Below, one piece after another: positions 15,951 to 23,960 of a stretch of DNA of 38,794 nucleotides. Position 1 is the first letter of the stretch. Every line of letters begins with the position of its first letter. Below the pieces are notes generated by a model, which worked only from the letters and a program-made list of their open reading frames with translations, was not told the origin of the DNA and did not search any database. This DNA is from Verrucomicrobiota bacterium (lineage in GTDB: Bacteria > Verrucomicrobiota > Verrucomicrobiia > Palsa-1439): assembly GCA_016871575.1 (NCBI GenBank), contig VHCW01000041.1, forward strand, positions 1-38,794. The letters are read 5' to 3'. The translations under genes were made by a program, and so were the position numbers.

Positions 15951-18900
15951 TTACTGCGTCACGCGGAGATGGATGAAACGTTTGGGACGGTCGGCCACGG
16001 GATGTTGGTCGCGGACGGTGATGGTGCGCCATGAGCCATTGACGGTGTTGCTGACCACAACGGTCTCGGCGCTGGTCCAGTCGGGAACAACGAGGTCGTT
16101 GGCGACTTCGACGGCGTAAGTGAGGCCGGGCGGCGCGGGTTCGGGTCGCGTGTAGGTCAACGTCAGGTACGTTTGACCGGAAAGATTGGTAGTGCTGGTG
16201 AGGAGATGGCCTTGATAGCCGTTGGTCATCGCGTGCAAACCAAGAGCGTGTTTCATCAGGTTGGGGATGCCGTCGCCGGCAGGAGTGGCTGTGGATGCGC
16301 CGTTGCCGGAACCGTCGGTGGGCAATCCATTGTCGGCGCACCATTGTTGATAAGCGGAGTAGGTGGCGGCAGTGGCAATGGCTGAATACTCGGAAACGCC
16401 CCAACTGTTGGTGGCGCAGACGCGATACTCGTAGGTCGTGCCGGCGAGGGCAGTGGCATCGGTGTACGCGGTGATGTTGCTGACAGTACCGGCGATGGTG
16501 TCGAACGTTCCTGACAATGGACGGCGTTGAATCGAGAAGTTGTCGGCGCTGTTGCCGGGGTCTGTCCATGAAAGATTGACGCGGTTGGTAGCGGCTGGCG
16601 CCGCGGCAAGGTTCGCCGGAACAACGGGCAGTACATTGGTCGTGATGGAGACATTGCGGAAGGTGGCCAACTGGAAATCTCTCAGGTTGGGGTCGGAATA
16701 GTGGAACAGTCCCCAGTAACAAACAGACGGGGCGGTTTGCGTGATGTTGGTCAACGCAAGCCAGTGGACGCCGTTGGAGGATGTTTCGGCTAAGAAGTTG
16801 TTGCCAAGCCGGGCGAGGCGGAGCCAGTAGGGAGCCTTGTTCGTGTTGCTGGTGCTGGGCAGATACGTGACACTGCCGCCACTGGCGCTGCGATAGCCGA
16901 GTTTGGCGCCGCTGTTGTCGCCGGGCAGCCAGAGCAAGGCCATCGTGGCAGTGCTGGCGAGGTTGCTGCGCATCATGAGGCCATAGCGCGCGGTGGTCTG
17001 TACGGGCAGCGGCGCTTCGACCTTTGCGGTGAGGAGCACGTTGTTGGTCATCACTTGGTAGATGAACCGCAGCTCATCATCAGTGGAGATGCCGCCGCCG
17101 TAGATGCTGGAGCCGATGACGCCTTCGGCGGAGACCGCGGGACCGTAGTCAGTCGGCGCACCAACGATGGTTTGTTGCCACGGCGGCGCGAGCGTGGCGG
17201 TGGCGTCCTCGATGAGGACAAGGGTGTTGGTGCCGAGCGCAACGCTGGCGCCGCCGGTGGGTGTCTTGGCGATGAGTTTGAAAGAACGGGGCAGTTGCGG
17301 CTGGCCGATGTCGAGCAACGGAACATTGATGGTTTGTTGTGTGATGTCGCCGTCGGCGAATGTCATGGTGTTGGAGAAACCCGTGTAGTGCGTGCCGGCG
17401 AAAGCGGAGATATTGGTGGTGTAACAGAGGACACTGACAGCGCCGTTGCTGCCGCCGTACCGTGTCAGGGAAATAACAGCGTTGCCGGCGGATTTGTCCA
17501 CGTGCAGGATGGATGTCGGCAGTTCGAGGAACCCGGTGTTTCCGTCCGCGTACACTTCGTTGGACGGCGCGGAATCGCCGGTGTCACCGGTGGCGATGAC
17601 GCGATAGTAGAAGATCGCGCCGGCTGGCAACGGTCCGGTGTCGGTGAAGGTGTTTGTGTTTGCACTGACGGTGGCGATGGCGACAAAGTTGGCGCCGGGG
17701 CCGTCGCGGCGTTCGATGCGATAACCGGTTTCGTTGTTGGCGTTGTCCTTCCAGTTGAGAACGATTTCCGTCGCGGCTGGGATCGTGACTTGCAGGCTGG
17801 TGGGATTGCGGGGAGCACTGCTCCCGGCGGTGAAAGTGACAAACGCACCCTGACTGAGGTTCTGGAAAGTGCCCCCCGGCACGGTTTCGAGTTTCAGGAC
17901 GCGAACCATATAGGTGTAGGTGGACCCGGCGGTGACCGTGTCGTCCACAAAGAAAGTCAAACCGTACCGCAGGAAGTTGGTGGTCAGCCGTGTGAATGGG
18001 ACATTGGGAGAATCCGCACGGAACACGTGATAGCCCATGACTCCGGTCATCAGGCTCCAATTCAACCTCACCGCGCCGCTGCTGTTGACTGCAGTGAGAT
18101 TTTTGGGTGGAGGAACCGCATAAAACCGCAGGGCTGGGTCGCCCACCAATCCCACATGCACACCGCGCGTGGAGGAACCGTAGTACTGGTAACCGCTGGA
18201 CGAGTTGTTCTGCGAAAGACGCGCAGCATAGCCGATGGTTTCGCCCATGCCCATGTGATGCAGGAACCAGGAAGGGCGCCCCGACCAGAAACAGGTCAGG
18301 CCATAGGAATTGCCGCGGGCATTGCCGGCGAGGGGGGCGCGCAGGAAGACGTTCGCCCGGTCCCAGTCGCCGAAATAGCTGCCGAACAGGCTGGTGAAAA
18401 CGGCCCGGCTTGGTTTGTCGCCGAAATCAGCGGAACTGCCAACGGTGCTTGCGCCTTCATAATTGCCGCCTCCGTTGCCGTAGGCGAACAGGTAGGTGCT
18501 GGTTTCCGGTCGAATGAACCATTCACCGGAGGAGATCGCATCCCAGGCCGTGGATGTGCGTCCAATAGCGCTGTAAATCGCGCCCCATCCACTCGCTGCA
18601 AAACGCTCGCCGCTAAAATAACCAAATCCGTCCCGCAACATGGCCCGTCGCTCGATGTTGCCGTAAACGCCTTCGCAGTGGCGGTACTCGTGGGCCTTGT
18701 GCAGGTAACGGCGCAGCAGATTGGTCTCGGTGACGGCTGCCGTGGGAAACTTGGTCATGTTGGCCATGTCCACCCGTCCGACCTGCAACTCAAGGTCGCT
18801 GGGGATGCTGGATTGGTCGAACTTGCCGTCGCCGGGCTGGTTCCAGTTGCGCCGGTCGGAGCCGTTGGTGCTGGTTATCGAGGTGTCTGTCCAGTTGCCG

Positions 18901-19628
18901 TTGATATCGCCGTAAAATCCGAGTGCCGGCCATGCGCCGTAGTGGTCGCCGTGGCCGTCGGGAGCAATGCTGCCGGAATAGGGCACGGGTGTGCGCCCCA
19001 AGAGATAGACGGCTTTCACGTTGGCTGGGTCGGCGTTGTAGTTGGAAACAATGAGGCTTTTCACGTAAGCCAGTTCGTTGGAGCGCGTGGCCCAGAAGAT
19101 CGAATTCGTTTCCGATGGCGCGACAGTCATGCGCGGCACATCGTGGCGGATGACGCTCCAACCGTCGCCCACGAGGTCTTGCTGAAGTTGTGACAATTCC
19201 GGCGCGAGCGCGTTGGTCATTGAATCGTCCACGATCAAAATGAGTTTGCCGCGATCCTCGACGAACGGCACATTGACCCCCGCGATGAGATATCCGTCGG
19301 CTCTGCCGGCATACACATTCAACTTGCGAGCCAACCAATACTCATACTCGATGCCCTCGCTGACGGAGGAATCCACGAAACTCGTGGTATTCGTTGTCAA
19401 CGCGTTGGTCACCGTCCAACTCGACTCGCCTTTCAATCGCCGATAGAGCGTCTGCGACGTGATGTTGGCGGTCAAACGCAATGACCAGTTCAACTCGATC
19501 TGCGCCGGGTTGGTCGAAACGGTCGCCCCCAAGTCCACGACAAAATCCTGACACACCTGCGCTCCCGCTCTGCTGGCACACAACGACAATAGGCTGGCCA
19601 TCACAATGACAAAGCGGTGTCGGGTCAT
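15951..19628 (-). CDS. Large secreted multidomain protein (gingipain-like region, FN3 and Calx-beta domains)
   Basis: This protein has 1225 residues. A signal peptide (core FVIVMASLLSLCASRAGA) precedes a fibronectin-III-like domain. Residues ~120-490 resemble the C25/gingipain-like regions of large secreted proteins (KLILIVDDSM, VYLLGRTPVPYSG, DGHGDHYGAWPALGFYGD). The usual catalytic HG and Cys contexts are not recognisable, so activity is doubtful. Next come FN3 domains near 505-600 and 605-690, a Calx-beta-type domain near 700-800, a concanavalin-like module near 805-990 (YGLMMRSNLAS, WLRLARLGNNFLAETSSNG), another FN3 and a C-terminal ~90-residue region. No sorting signal is obvious. The start overlaps the stop of the upstream DUF1080 gene. 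It is probably an extracellular adhesin or polymer-degrading protein. Confidence 0.75.
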   Translation of the reverse strand: MTRHRFVIVMASLLSLCASRAGAQVCQDFVVDLGATVSTNPAQIELNWSLRLTANITSQTLYRRLKGESSWTVTNALTTNTTSFVDSSVSEGIEYEYWLARKLNVYAGRADGYLIAGVNVPFVEDRGKLILIVDDSMTNALAPELSQLQQDLVGDGWSVIRHDVPRMTVAPSETNSIFWATRSNELAYVKSLIVSNYNADPANVKAVYLLGRTPVPYSGSIAPDGHGDHYGAWPALGFYGDINGNWTDTSITSTNGSDRRNWNQPGDGKFDQSSIPSDLELQVGRVDMANMTKFPTAAVTETNLLRRYLHKAHEYRHCEGVYGNIERRAMLRDGFGYFSGERFAASGWGAIYSAIGRTSTAWDAISSGEWFIRPETSTYLFAYGNGGGNYEGASTVGSSADFGDKPSRAVFTSLFGSYFGDWDRANVFLRAPLAGNARGNSYGLTCFWSGRPSWFLHHMGMGETIGYAARLSQNNSSSGYQYYGSSTRGVHVGLVGDPALRFYAVPPPKNLTAVNSSGAVRLNWSLMTGVMGYHVFRADSPNVPFTRLTTNFLRYGLTFFVDDTVTAGSTYTYMVRVLKLETVPGGTFQNLSQGAFVTFTAGSSAPRNPTSLQVTIPAATEIVLNWKDNANNETGYRIERRDGPGANFVAIATVSANTNTFTDTGPLPAGAIFYYRVIATGDTGDSAPSNEVYADGNTGFLELPTSILHVDKSAGNAVISLTRYGGSNGAVSVLCYTTNISAFAGTHYTGFSNTMTFADGDITQQTINVPLLDIGQPQLPRSFKLIAKTPTGGASVALGTNTLVLIEDATATLAPPWQQTIVGAPTDYGPAVSAEGVIGSSIYGGGISTDDELRFIYQVMTNNVLLTAKVEAPLPVQTTARYGLMMRSNLASTATMALLWLPGDNSGAKLGYRSASGGSVTYLPSTSNTNKAPYWLRLARLGNNFLAETSSNGVHWLALTNITQTAPSVCYWGLFHYSDPNLRDFQLATFRNVSITTNVLPVVPANLAAAPAATNRVNLSWTDPGNSADNFSIQRRPLSGTFDTIAGTVSNITAYTDATALAGTTYEYRVCATNSWGVSEYSAIATAATYSAYQQWCADNGLPTDGSGNGASTATPAGDGIPNLMKHALGLHAMTNGYQGHLLTSTTNLSGQTYLTLTYTRPEPAPPGLTYAVEVANDLVVPDWTSAETVVVSNTVNGSWRTITVRDQHPVADRPKRFIHLRVTQ

Positions 19629-20425
19629 TTCGGTTTCAATCGAACGTTACGGAAATGAATCTCAGTCCCCTCGGAGGTCAACAAAATCTTCCCGCCAACC
19701 ACTTCACAGCCGGTGGCCCGGTTCACGAGTTTGCCGTTGACCGTCTGCGTGATCGTCGGGCCGTCCACGACAGCTTCGAGCGTGTTCCACTCACCAGCGG
19801 GTTTCTCGGCGTCGGCCAACCGCTTGAGATGACGCAACACGCCAAACGCGCTTTGCGGCGTCACTTTCAGCCGGTCCGTCGGTCCGCTGAATTCGTAGCC
19901 GCGAATCGCCCAGACATCGCCGGCGGCGCCCTGATTGAGTTGGCACTCGAAACAGCGCGGCCAGATGGCGTGCTCGCCCGTCATCCGCACCAACACGCCG
20001 CCTTTGCCGCCCGTCGCGCCGGCCGGGTACCGCCACTCGACGCGCAACGTGAAATTCGTGTAGCTCGCTTCCGTGTAGAGGTAGCCGCGCGGCTGGCCTT
20101 TGCAGACCAGCACGCCATCCGGTTGCAACCGCCACACATCACCTGTTGTTGCGCCCTCTTTCTCGTGAAACGTTTTCCAACCGTCAAACTCGCCGTCTGC
20201 CCGCTGTGCCGTCAACAAGTTGCCCGCTATAGGCGCGCGGCCTCCAACAGGATCGGTTCTCCGAACGCCGGCGAGGATGCAACATGTACCCGTCCCGGCC
20301 TGTACGTCGCATTCGCCGGGCAGTTTCTTGATCTGGGAAGCGTTGCTGGATTCCGCCGGGGACCGGTGTGCAGGCAGCAGGATGAACAACGAAAACACGA
20401 CGCCGCAAAACAGGAGTTTGTTCAT
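19625..20425 (-). CDS. Secreted DUF1080 protein with an atypical N-terminal segment
   Basis: The start is ATG 20425, which begins a signal peptide (MNKLLFCGVVFSLFILLPAH); upstream in-frame codons run through the promoter region. The 266-residue product has a clear DUF1080 domain from GEFDGWKTFHEKEG through VWRLQPDGVLVCKG, FTLRVEWRYPAGATGGKGGVLVRM and FECQLNQG to the final IHFRNVRLKPK. Between the signal peptide and the domain lies an odd Cys- and Pro-containing stretch (plus-strand 20215-20345) that replaces the usual FDGKTLDGW opening and does not look like DUF1080. It may derive from an in-frame insertion. The gene heads the minus-strand operon and its stop overlaps the start of the large multidomain gene (ATGA). 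Confidence 0.82.
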   Translation of the reverse strand: MNKLLFCGVVFSLFILLPAHRSPAESSNASQIKKLPGECDVQAGTGTCCILAGVRRTDPVGGRAPIAGNLLTAQRADGEFDGWKTFHEKEGATTGDVWRLQPDGVLVCKGQPRGYLYTEASYTNFTLRVEWRYPAGATGGKGGVLVRMTGEHAIWPRCFECQLNQGAAGDVWAIRGYEFSGPTDRLKVTPQSAFGVLRHLKRLADAEKPAGEWNTLEAVVDGPTITQTVNGKLVNRATGCEVVGGKILLTSEGTEIHFRNVRLKPK

Positions 20426-20434
20426 GGGGCATGA

Positions 20435-20463
20435 ACCATATTCGAAACCATCTGATTGCGCAA
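20435..20463 (-). promoter_or_regulatory. Candidate promoter of the DUF1080/multidomain operon
   Basis: On the minus strand TTGCGC (20463-20458), a 17-base spacer and TATGGT (20440-20435) resemble a sigma-70 promoter. The start would fall nearly on the ATG at 20425, and no ribosome site is visible. The -35 element overlaps the dyad at 20458-20472. Confidence 0.4.
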
Positions 20464-20472
20464 GAATTGCGC
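20458..20472. promoter_or_regulatory. Perfect dyad, candidate enhancer-binding or operator site
   Basis: GCGCAA, GAA, TTGCGC is a perfect six-base inverted repeat. Another TTGCGC half-site lies at 20486-20491. The dyad centre is about 108 bases upstream of the predicted sigma-54 start, the usual position for an enhancer-binding activator, and it also covers the -35 of the divergent promoter. Confidence 0.45.
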
Positions 20473-20546
20473 GGAGACGAAAATGTTGCGCAGAGGTTGC
20501 ACAGCGCGCTTGACATTTCTCTCGGTAAATAGGCGTGTGCGACGGA

Positions 20547-20562
20547 TGGCACGGTCCTTGCA
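20547..20562 (+). promoter_or_regulatory. Sigma-54 (RpoN) promoter
   Basis: TGGCAC (20547-20552), five bases and TTGCA (20558-20562) match the -24/-12 consensus TGGCAC-N5-TTGCW at every position. Transcription should begin near 20573, leaving a leader of about 39 bases with a GGAAAGGA ribosome site at 20595-20602 before the ATG at 20612. Confidence 0.8.
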
Positions 20563-20611
20563 GAGAGACCTCAGCGTCAACCAATCAACCAATCGGAAAG
20601 GAATAGATTCA

Positions 20612-21199
20612 ATGAACGCAAACAAAATCGTCTCACTTTGCAGCGTCGCTGCGGTCCTCACCTTGGGCAGCGGCATGTTAGTGGCGCAAGACAATACCCC
20701 GCCCCAGCGCCCGCCCGGCGGGGAAAAAAGCGGTGATCGAAACGGCGACCGCGACCGGGGCCGCAGCCGGTTTGATCCCGCCGAGATCCAAAAACGCATC
20801 TCGGAAAGCATCAAGGACCGCCTCGGATTCAAGGACGACGAATGGACTGTCGTGCAACCGCTGGTGCAGAAGGTCATGGATTTGCGCCGCGACACGTTGA
20901 TCGGCGGTTTGAGCGGTTTCCGATTCGGCAGCCGTCCCAGCAGCGATGGCAAATCATCATCCAAGGGAAGTTCAGAAGGAAGCCGGAGTCCTTGGTTCAC
21001 GCCCAGCCCCGAAGCCGAGGCGTTGCAGAAGGCGATTGACGACAACGCGCCCGCCGCGCAGGTGAAGGCCGCGCTCGACAAATACCGCGCTTCCAGAAAA
21101 GACAAGGAAGCACAGCTCGCCGCCGCGCAGGAAGACCTCCGCAAGGTCCTGACGGCGCGCCAGGAAGCGCAGGCGACATTGATGGGAATGCTGCCGTAA
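20612..21199 (+). CDS. Periplasmic LTXXQ/ZraP-like protein
   Basis: This 195-residue protein starts at ATG 20612, with a ribosome site about ten bases upstream. It has a signal peptide (core VSLCSVAAVLTLGSGMLVAQ), a Pro/Gly/Arg-rich charged linker, and a helical region (IQKRISESIKDRLGFKDDEW, VQPLVQKVMDLRRD). The C-terminus, LRKVLTARQEAQATLMGMLP, resembles the LTxxQ hallmark of CpxP/Spy/ZraP-type periplasmic chaperones or metal sensors, although the match is loose. It sits directly behind a consensus sigma-54 promoter. In E. coli zraP is also sigma-54 dependent, which strengthens but does not prove the analogy. Only 34 bases separate it from gspE, so the promoter may serve the whole secretion operon. 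Confidence 0.6.
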   Translation: MNANKIVSLCSVAAVLTLGSGMLVAQDNTPPQRPPGGEKSGDRNGDRDRGRSRFDPAEIQKRISESIKDRLGFKDDEWTVVQPLVQKVMDLRRDTLIGGLSGFRFGSRPSSDGKSSSKGSSEGSRSPWFTPSPEAEALQKAIDDNAPAAQVKAALDKYRASRKDKEAQLAAAQEDLRKVLTARQEAQATLMGMLP

Positions 21200-21233
21200 G
21201 CGGCAACACCCCGGAAAGACTGGCGACAGGTTT

Positions 21234-22943
21234 ATGAGTGACGCACTCACACAAAGTTTGTCTCTCGACCAACTGCTCAGCCAGATGGTCGCGGCCAAGC
21301 AACTGTCCGTGCCTGACGCGGAACTGTTGCGGCGCGGGCGGCAGTCTGTCGCCGGCGAGGAGGACGTGCTTCGCTGGCTCGCGAAAGAATACGGACTCGC
21401 CTTCACCATGCTCGACGACCTCGAACCGGACCGCGAGCTTCTCTCATTGTTCCCCGCGCGCATTCTCCTGAAGGAAGAATTGCTCCCGCTGCGCCGCGTC
21501 AATGGCACCGTCCAGATCGCCACCAGCCGGCTGTTCGCCACGCAGGGACTCGACGCGCTGAAAACCCTCACCGGCCTCCAACTCCAACCGGTGCTTGCCA
21601 CCGGCGAAGTCGTCCAGCGCGAAATCAAACGCCGCCTCGGCGTCGGCGCCGACACCATCGGCACGCTCGACGAGGAGAAAACCTTTCAGGTCGTTGATGA
21701 AGGCGAGGAACAGACGGATCTCGACACCGGCATAGAGGACGAAGCCTCCATCATCCGCTTTGTCAACCAAGTCCTCAAGGACGCCATTGACCTGCGAGCC
21801 TCCGACCTCCACCTCGAACCGTTCGAGGACGAGTTCCGGATTCGCTACCGCATTGACGGCGACTTGCAGGACATTCCCGTCCCGGCGCAACTCAAGCGGT
21901 TCCAGCCGGCCATTGTGTCGCGCATCAAAATCCTCAGCCACCTCAACATCGCCGAGAAGCGGTTGCCGCAGGACGGCGCCATCAAGATTCTCGTCGGCGA
22001 CGCTGAGGTGGACATCCGCGTTTCCATCATCCCGATGATCCACGGCGAGGCGGTTGTCATGCGCTTGCTGAGGCAGAACGTGACGTTGCGCGGCATGGTC
22101 CAACTCGACATGGCGCCGCGCGAATACCAATGTTTCCAGCGCGTCCTTCGCCTCCCGCACGGCATCATCCTCGTCACCGGCCCGACCGGCAGCGGCAAGA
22201 CCTCGACGCTCTACACCGCGCTCGGCGAGATCAACGACACCATCCGCAAGATCATCACCGTCGAGGACCCGGTCGAGTACCGGCTCAAAGGCGTCAACCA
22301 AATCCAGGTCTCCGAGAAATCCGGACTCACGTTCGCGCGCGGCCTGCGTTCGATTCTCCGCCACGACCCCGACGTCGTGCTCATCGGCGAAATCCGCGAC
22401 CAGGAAACCGCGCAGATTGCCGTCCAAGCCTCGCTCACCGGCCACTTGGTCTTCTCGACACTCCACACCAACGATGCCCCGACCGCGTTCACCCGTTTGG
22501 TGGACATGGGCGTTGAACCGTATCTTGTCGCTTCCTCGGTGGAAGCCGTGCTCGCCCAGCGTCTCGTCCGTGTTCTCTGCGAGCAATGCAAGCAACCCGA
22601 CACTTCGCCCGCCGCGCAAGCGTTCAAAGCGAAAGTCGGCATCCCCGCCGACGTGACGATTTACAAATCCGTTGGCTGCCGCGAGTGCCGCAACACCGGT
22701 TTCCTTGGCCGGCACGCCATCTTCGAGTGGTTGGACACCGACACCGAGATTCGCAAACTGGTTCTGCAAAACGCCTCGACCGACCAACTCCGCGACGCCG
22801 CTCGCCGCGGCGGCATGAGCACGCTGGCCGAAGACGGCTGGCGGCTTGTGCGCGCAGGTATCACAACCGTCGAAGAAGTGTTGAGCGTCACCACGGCGAA
22901 AGAAATCGAACGCACGACAAAGACGAAGACGAAGGGATCATGA
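21234..22943 (+). CDS. gspE: Type II secretion ATPase GspE (PilB-like)
   Basis: This 569-residue cytoplasmic hexameric ATPase powers pseudopilus assembly. An N-terminal T2SSE_N/MshEN-type region (residues 1-140) is followed by the catalytic domain: Walker A GPTGSGKTSTLYTAL near 315, Asp box EDPVEYRLKGVNQIQV, Walker B VVLIGEIRDQETAQIAVQA near 380-395, and the His box TGHLVFSTLHTND. A tetracysteine zinc site is formed by CEQC near 449 and CREC near 482. All motifs are intact. It is the first core gene of the operon. The gspF partner would normally follow directly but is displaced by an inserted toxin-antitoxin cassette. Confidence 0.96.
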   Translation: MSDALTQSLSLDQLLSQMVAAKQLSVPDAELLRRGRQSVAGEEDVLRWLAKEYGLAFTMLDDLEPDRELLSLFPARILLKEELLPLRRVNGTVQIATSRLFATQGLDALKTLTGLQLQPVLATGEVVQREIKRRLGVGADTIGTLDEEKTFQVVDEGEEQTDLDTGIEDEASIIRFVNQVLKDAIDLRASDLHLEPFEDEFRIRYRIDGDLQDIPVPAQLKRFQPAIVSRIKILSHLNIAEKRLPQDGAIKILVGDAEVDIRVSIIPMIHGEAVVMRLLRQNVTLRGMVQLDMAPREYQCFQRVLRLPHGIILVTGPTGSGKTSTLYTALGEINDTIRKIITVEDPVEYRLKGVNQIQVSEKSGLTFARGLRSILRHDPDVVLIGEIRDQETAQIAVQASLTGHLVFSTLHTNDAPTAFTRLVDMGVEPYLVASSVEAVLAQRLVRVLCEQCKQPDTSPAAQAFKAKVGIPADVTIYKSVGCRECRNTGFLGRHAIFEWLDTDTEIRKLVLQNASTDQLRDAARRGGMSTLAEDGWRLVRAGITTVEEVLSVTTAKEIERTTKTKTKGS

Positions 22944-22945
22944 GA

Positions 22946-23061
22946 ATAAATCCGAAATCCGAATCTCGAAATCCGAAACAGATTCGAATGACCAAAGCGG
23001 CAATTCGAATTTCGGATTTTCCGCGTTGTTTCGGATTTCGGATTTCGGATTTCGGATTTTC
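22946..23061. repeat. TTCGGAT-type repeats forming a long imperfect hairpin
   Basis: The gspE-gspF spacer begins with AATCCGAAATCCGAA-type repeats and ends with about four TTCGGATTTCGGAT repeats in the opposite orientation, so the two halves can pair over more than 30 bases. There is no T-tract terminator. A related set occurs at 23868-23955. Confidence 0.7.
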
Positions 23062-23068
23062 CTGAGCC

Positions 23069-23100
23069 ATGCCCACATTCACCTACAAAGCAATCGGCGC
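23069..23100 (+). pseudogene. gspF': Truncated duplicate of the gspF 5' end
   Basis: These 32 bases repeat the first 32 bases of intact gspF (23961-23992) with a single mismatch and encode MPTFTYKAIGA against MPTFTYKAVGA. Both copies are preceded within a few bases by TTCGGATTTTC. Similarity ends ten bases before the end of the antisense toxin gene. The frame stays open for 296 codons through the antisense cassette, but that translation does not resemble GspF and is probably meaningless. Confidence 0.8.
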
Positions 23101-23110
23101 AGTGGCGGCG

Positions 23111-23464
23111 TTAGATCACAACCTGCACCGACTGAGGGTCGAGTTCGACGAGGGAGTTGTTTTGGAGGGCGGCAATGATCGCCGGCAGGTGCCGTTCGAC
23201 CAGCGCGGTCAGATCGCGAGTGCGGATGTTGCCGGTGCGAATCAACAACAGTTTCCACGGTTCGCCCCGCTGGAGATGGGAGTAAAAGAAGTCAGTGTCC
23301 TTGGTAATCACCACGCGGTGCTCCGCCACGGAGAACGCGTTGATCACGTCGTCGGTCGTGGCATTGTAGGCTGGCAATTGCCGCGTGTGAACGGCCTCAT
23401 GCCCGGCAGCTTGGAGCACGCCGCACAACCTTGGCGGCAGGTGCGCATCAACGAGGAATCTCAT
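23111..23464 (-). CDS. DUF5615 PIN-like toxin-type protein
   Basis: This 117-residue protein starts at ATG 23464, overlapping the DUF433 stop (ATGA). It opens with MRFLVDAHLPPRLCGVLQAAG and continues with HEAVHTRQLP, then VVITKDTDFFYSHLQRG and KLLLIRTGNI. These are the acidic residues and strands of the Mut7-C/PIN-like DUF5615 family: Asp in LVDAHLP, and Asp pairs in DDVI and TKDTDF. Members pair with DUF433 antitoxins in VapBC-like modules and are presumed RNases. The module lies antisense within the gsp operon, between the two copies of the gspF start. Toxicity has not been shown. Confidence 0.9.
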   Translation of the reverse strand: MRFLVDAHLPPRLCGVLQAAGHEAVHTRQLPAYNATTDDVINAFSVAEHRVVITKDTDFFYSHLQRGEPWKLLLIRTGNIRTRDLTALVERHLPAIIAALQNNSLVELDPQSVQVVI

Positions 23465-23694
23465 GAAAGCGCCAAGTGCAGGCTCTTTTGTTTGAGCGAT
23501 GCCGCCGCAAACTCCAGACACGCACGGAGATCATCGCGTTCCAAGTCTGGGAACTCGCGCAACAAATCCTCAAAGCTGTCTCCCGCCGCGAGGTATTCAA
23601 GGATGGTTTCGACGGGATACCGCAGGTGGCGAATGGCCGGTTTGCCGTGGCAAATCGCCGGGTCAATCGTGATGCGAGACAGCAGTGCGTTCAT
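23461..23694 (-). CDS. DUF433 antitoxin-type protein
   Basis: This 77-residue protein starts at ATG 23694; a GTG at 23706 would add four residues. The DUF433 core reads RITIDPAICHGKPAIRHLR, then YPVETILEYLAAGDSFEDLL, then FPDLERDDLRACLEFAA, a winged-helix-like fold that usually serves as the DNA-binding antitoxin. The usual GGKPxIRGTR is here HGKPAIRHLR. It precedes the DUF5615 gene with a four-base overlap, the typical order. It probably autoregulates from a promoter in 23695-23760, though none was recognised. Confidence 0.9.
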   Translation of the reverse strand: MNALLSRITIDPAICHGKPAIRHLRYPVETILEYLAAGDSFEDLLREFPDLERDDLRACLEFAAASLKQKSLHLALS

Positions 23695-23960
23695 GACGAG
23701 AGACACTAGCTTTCCGATGCACCAGTTGTCAAGTTGTGGCAGTCCATTGTTTCACGCCAAGGCTGTCATTCTGGGCGCAGCGAAGAATCTCAGTTTTTCC
23801 TTCCCGGAACGACAGAGGCCCTTCGCTTCGCTCAGGGTGACAGGCTTTGAAGAACAGCCGTTTTGGTCATTCGGATTTCGTGCTTGTTTCGGATTGCCGC
23901 ATACGACAGTGGCGTCTCGTCGGACTCGGCTTCGGATTTCGTGCTTCGGATTTTCTTAAA
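23695..23960. other. Intergenic region between the TA cassette and gspF
   Basis: These 266 bases carry no supported gene. They hold the upstream region of the antisense DUF433 gene, a palindromic dispersed repeat (23764-23842) and TTCGGATTTCG-type repeats (23868-23955) that run up to the gspF ATG. No ribosome site is seen before gspF. Confidence 0.7.
23764..23842. repeat. REP-like palindromic element (TGTCATTCTGG...GGGTGACA)
   Basis: The element begins TGTCATTCTGGGCGCAGCG and ends with CTTCGCTTCGCTCAGGGTGACA-like sequence, which are imperfect inverted repeats of each other (TGTCAxxCTGxGCGxAGCGAAG). The same motif family is dispersed in many bacterial genomes as a small non-coding repeat. Confidence 0.7.

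Noticed and set aside
17055-19193. A 712-codon open frame on the plus strand opposite the large multidomain gene
   Set aside because: It is antisense to a gene with a signal peptide and recognisable FN3/Calx-beta domains, and its translation resembles nothing.
23069-23959. A 296-codon plus-strand frame beginning with the gspF stub
   Set aside because: Only the first 11 residues match GspF. The rest runs antisense through the DUF433/DUF5615 genes and repeat DNA.
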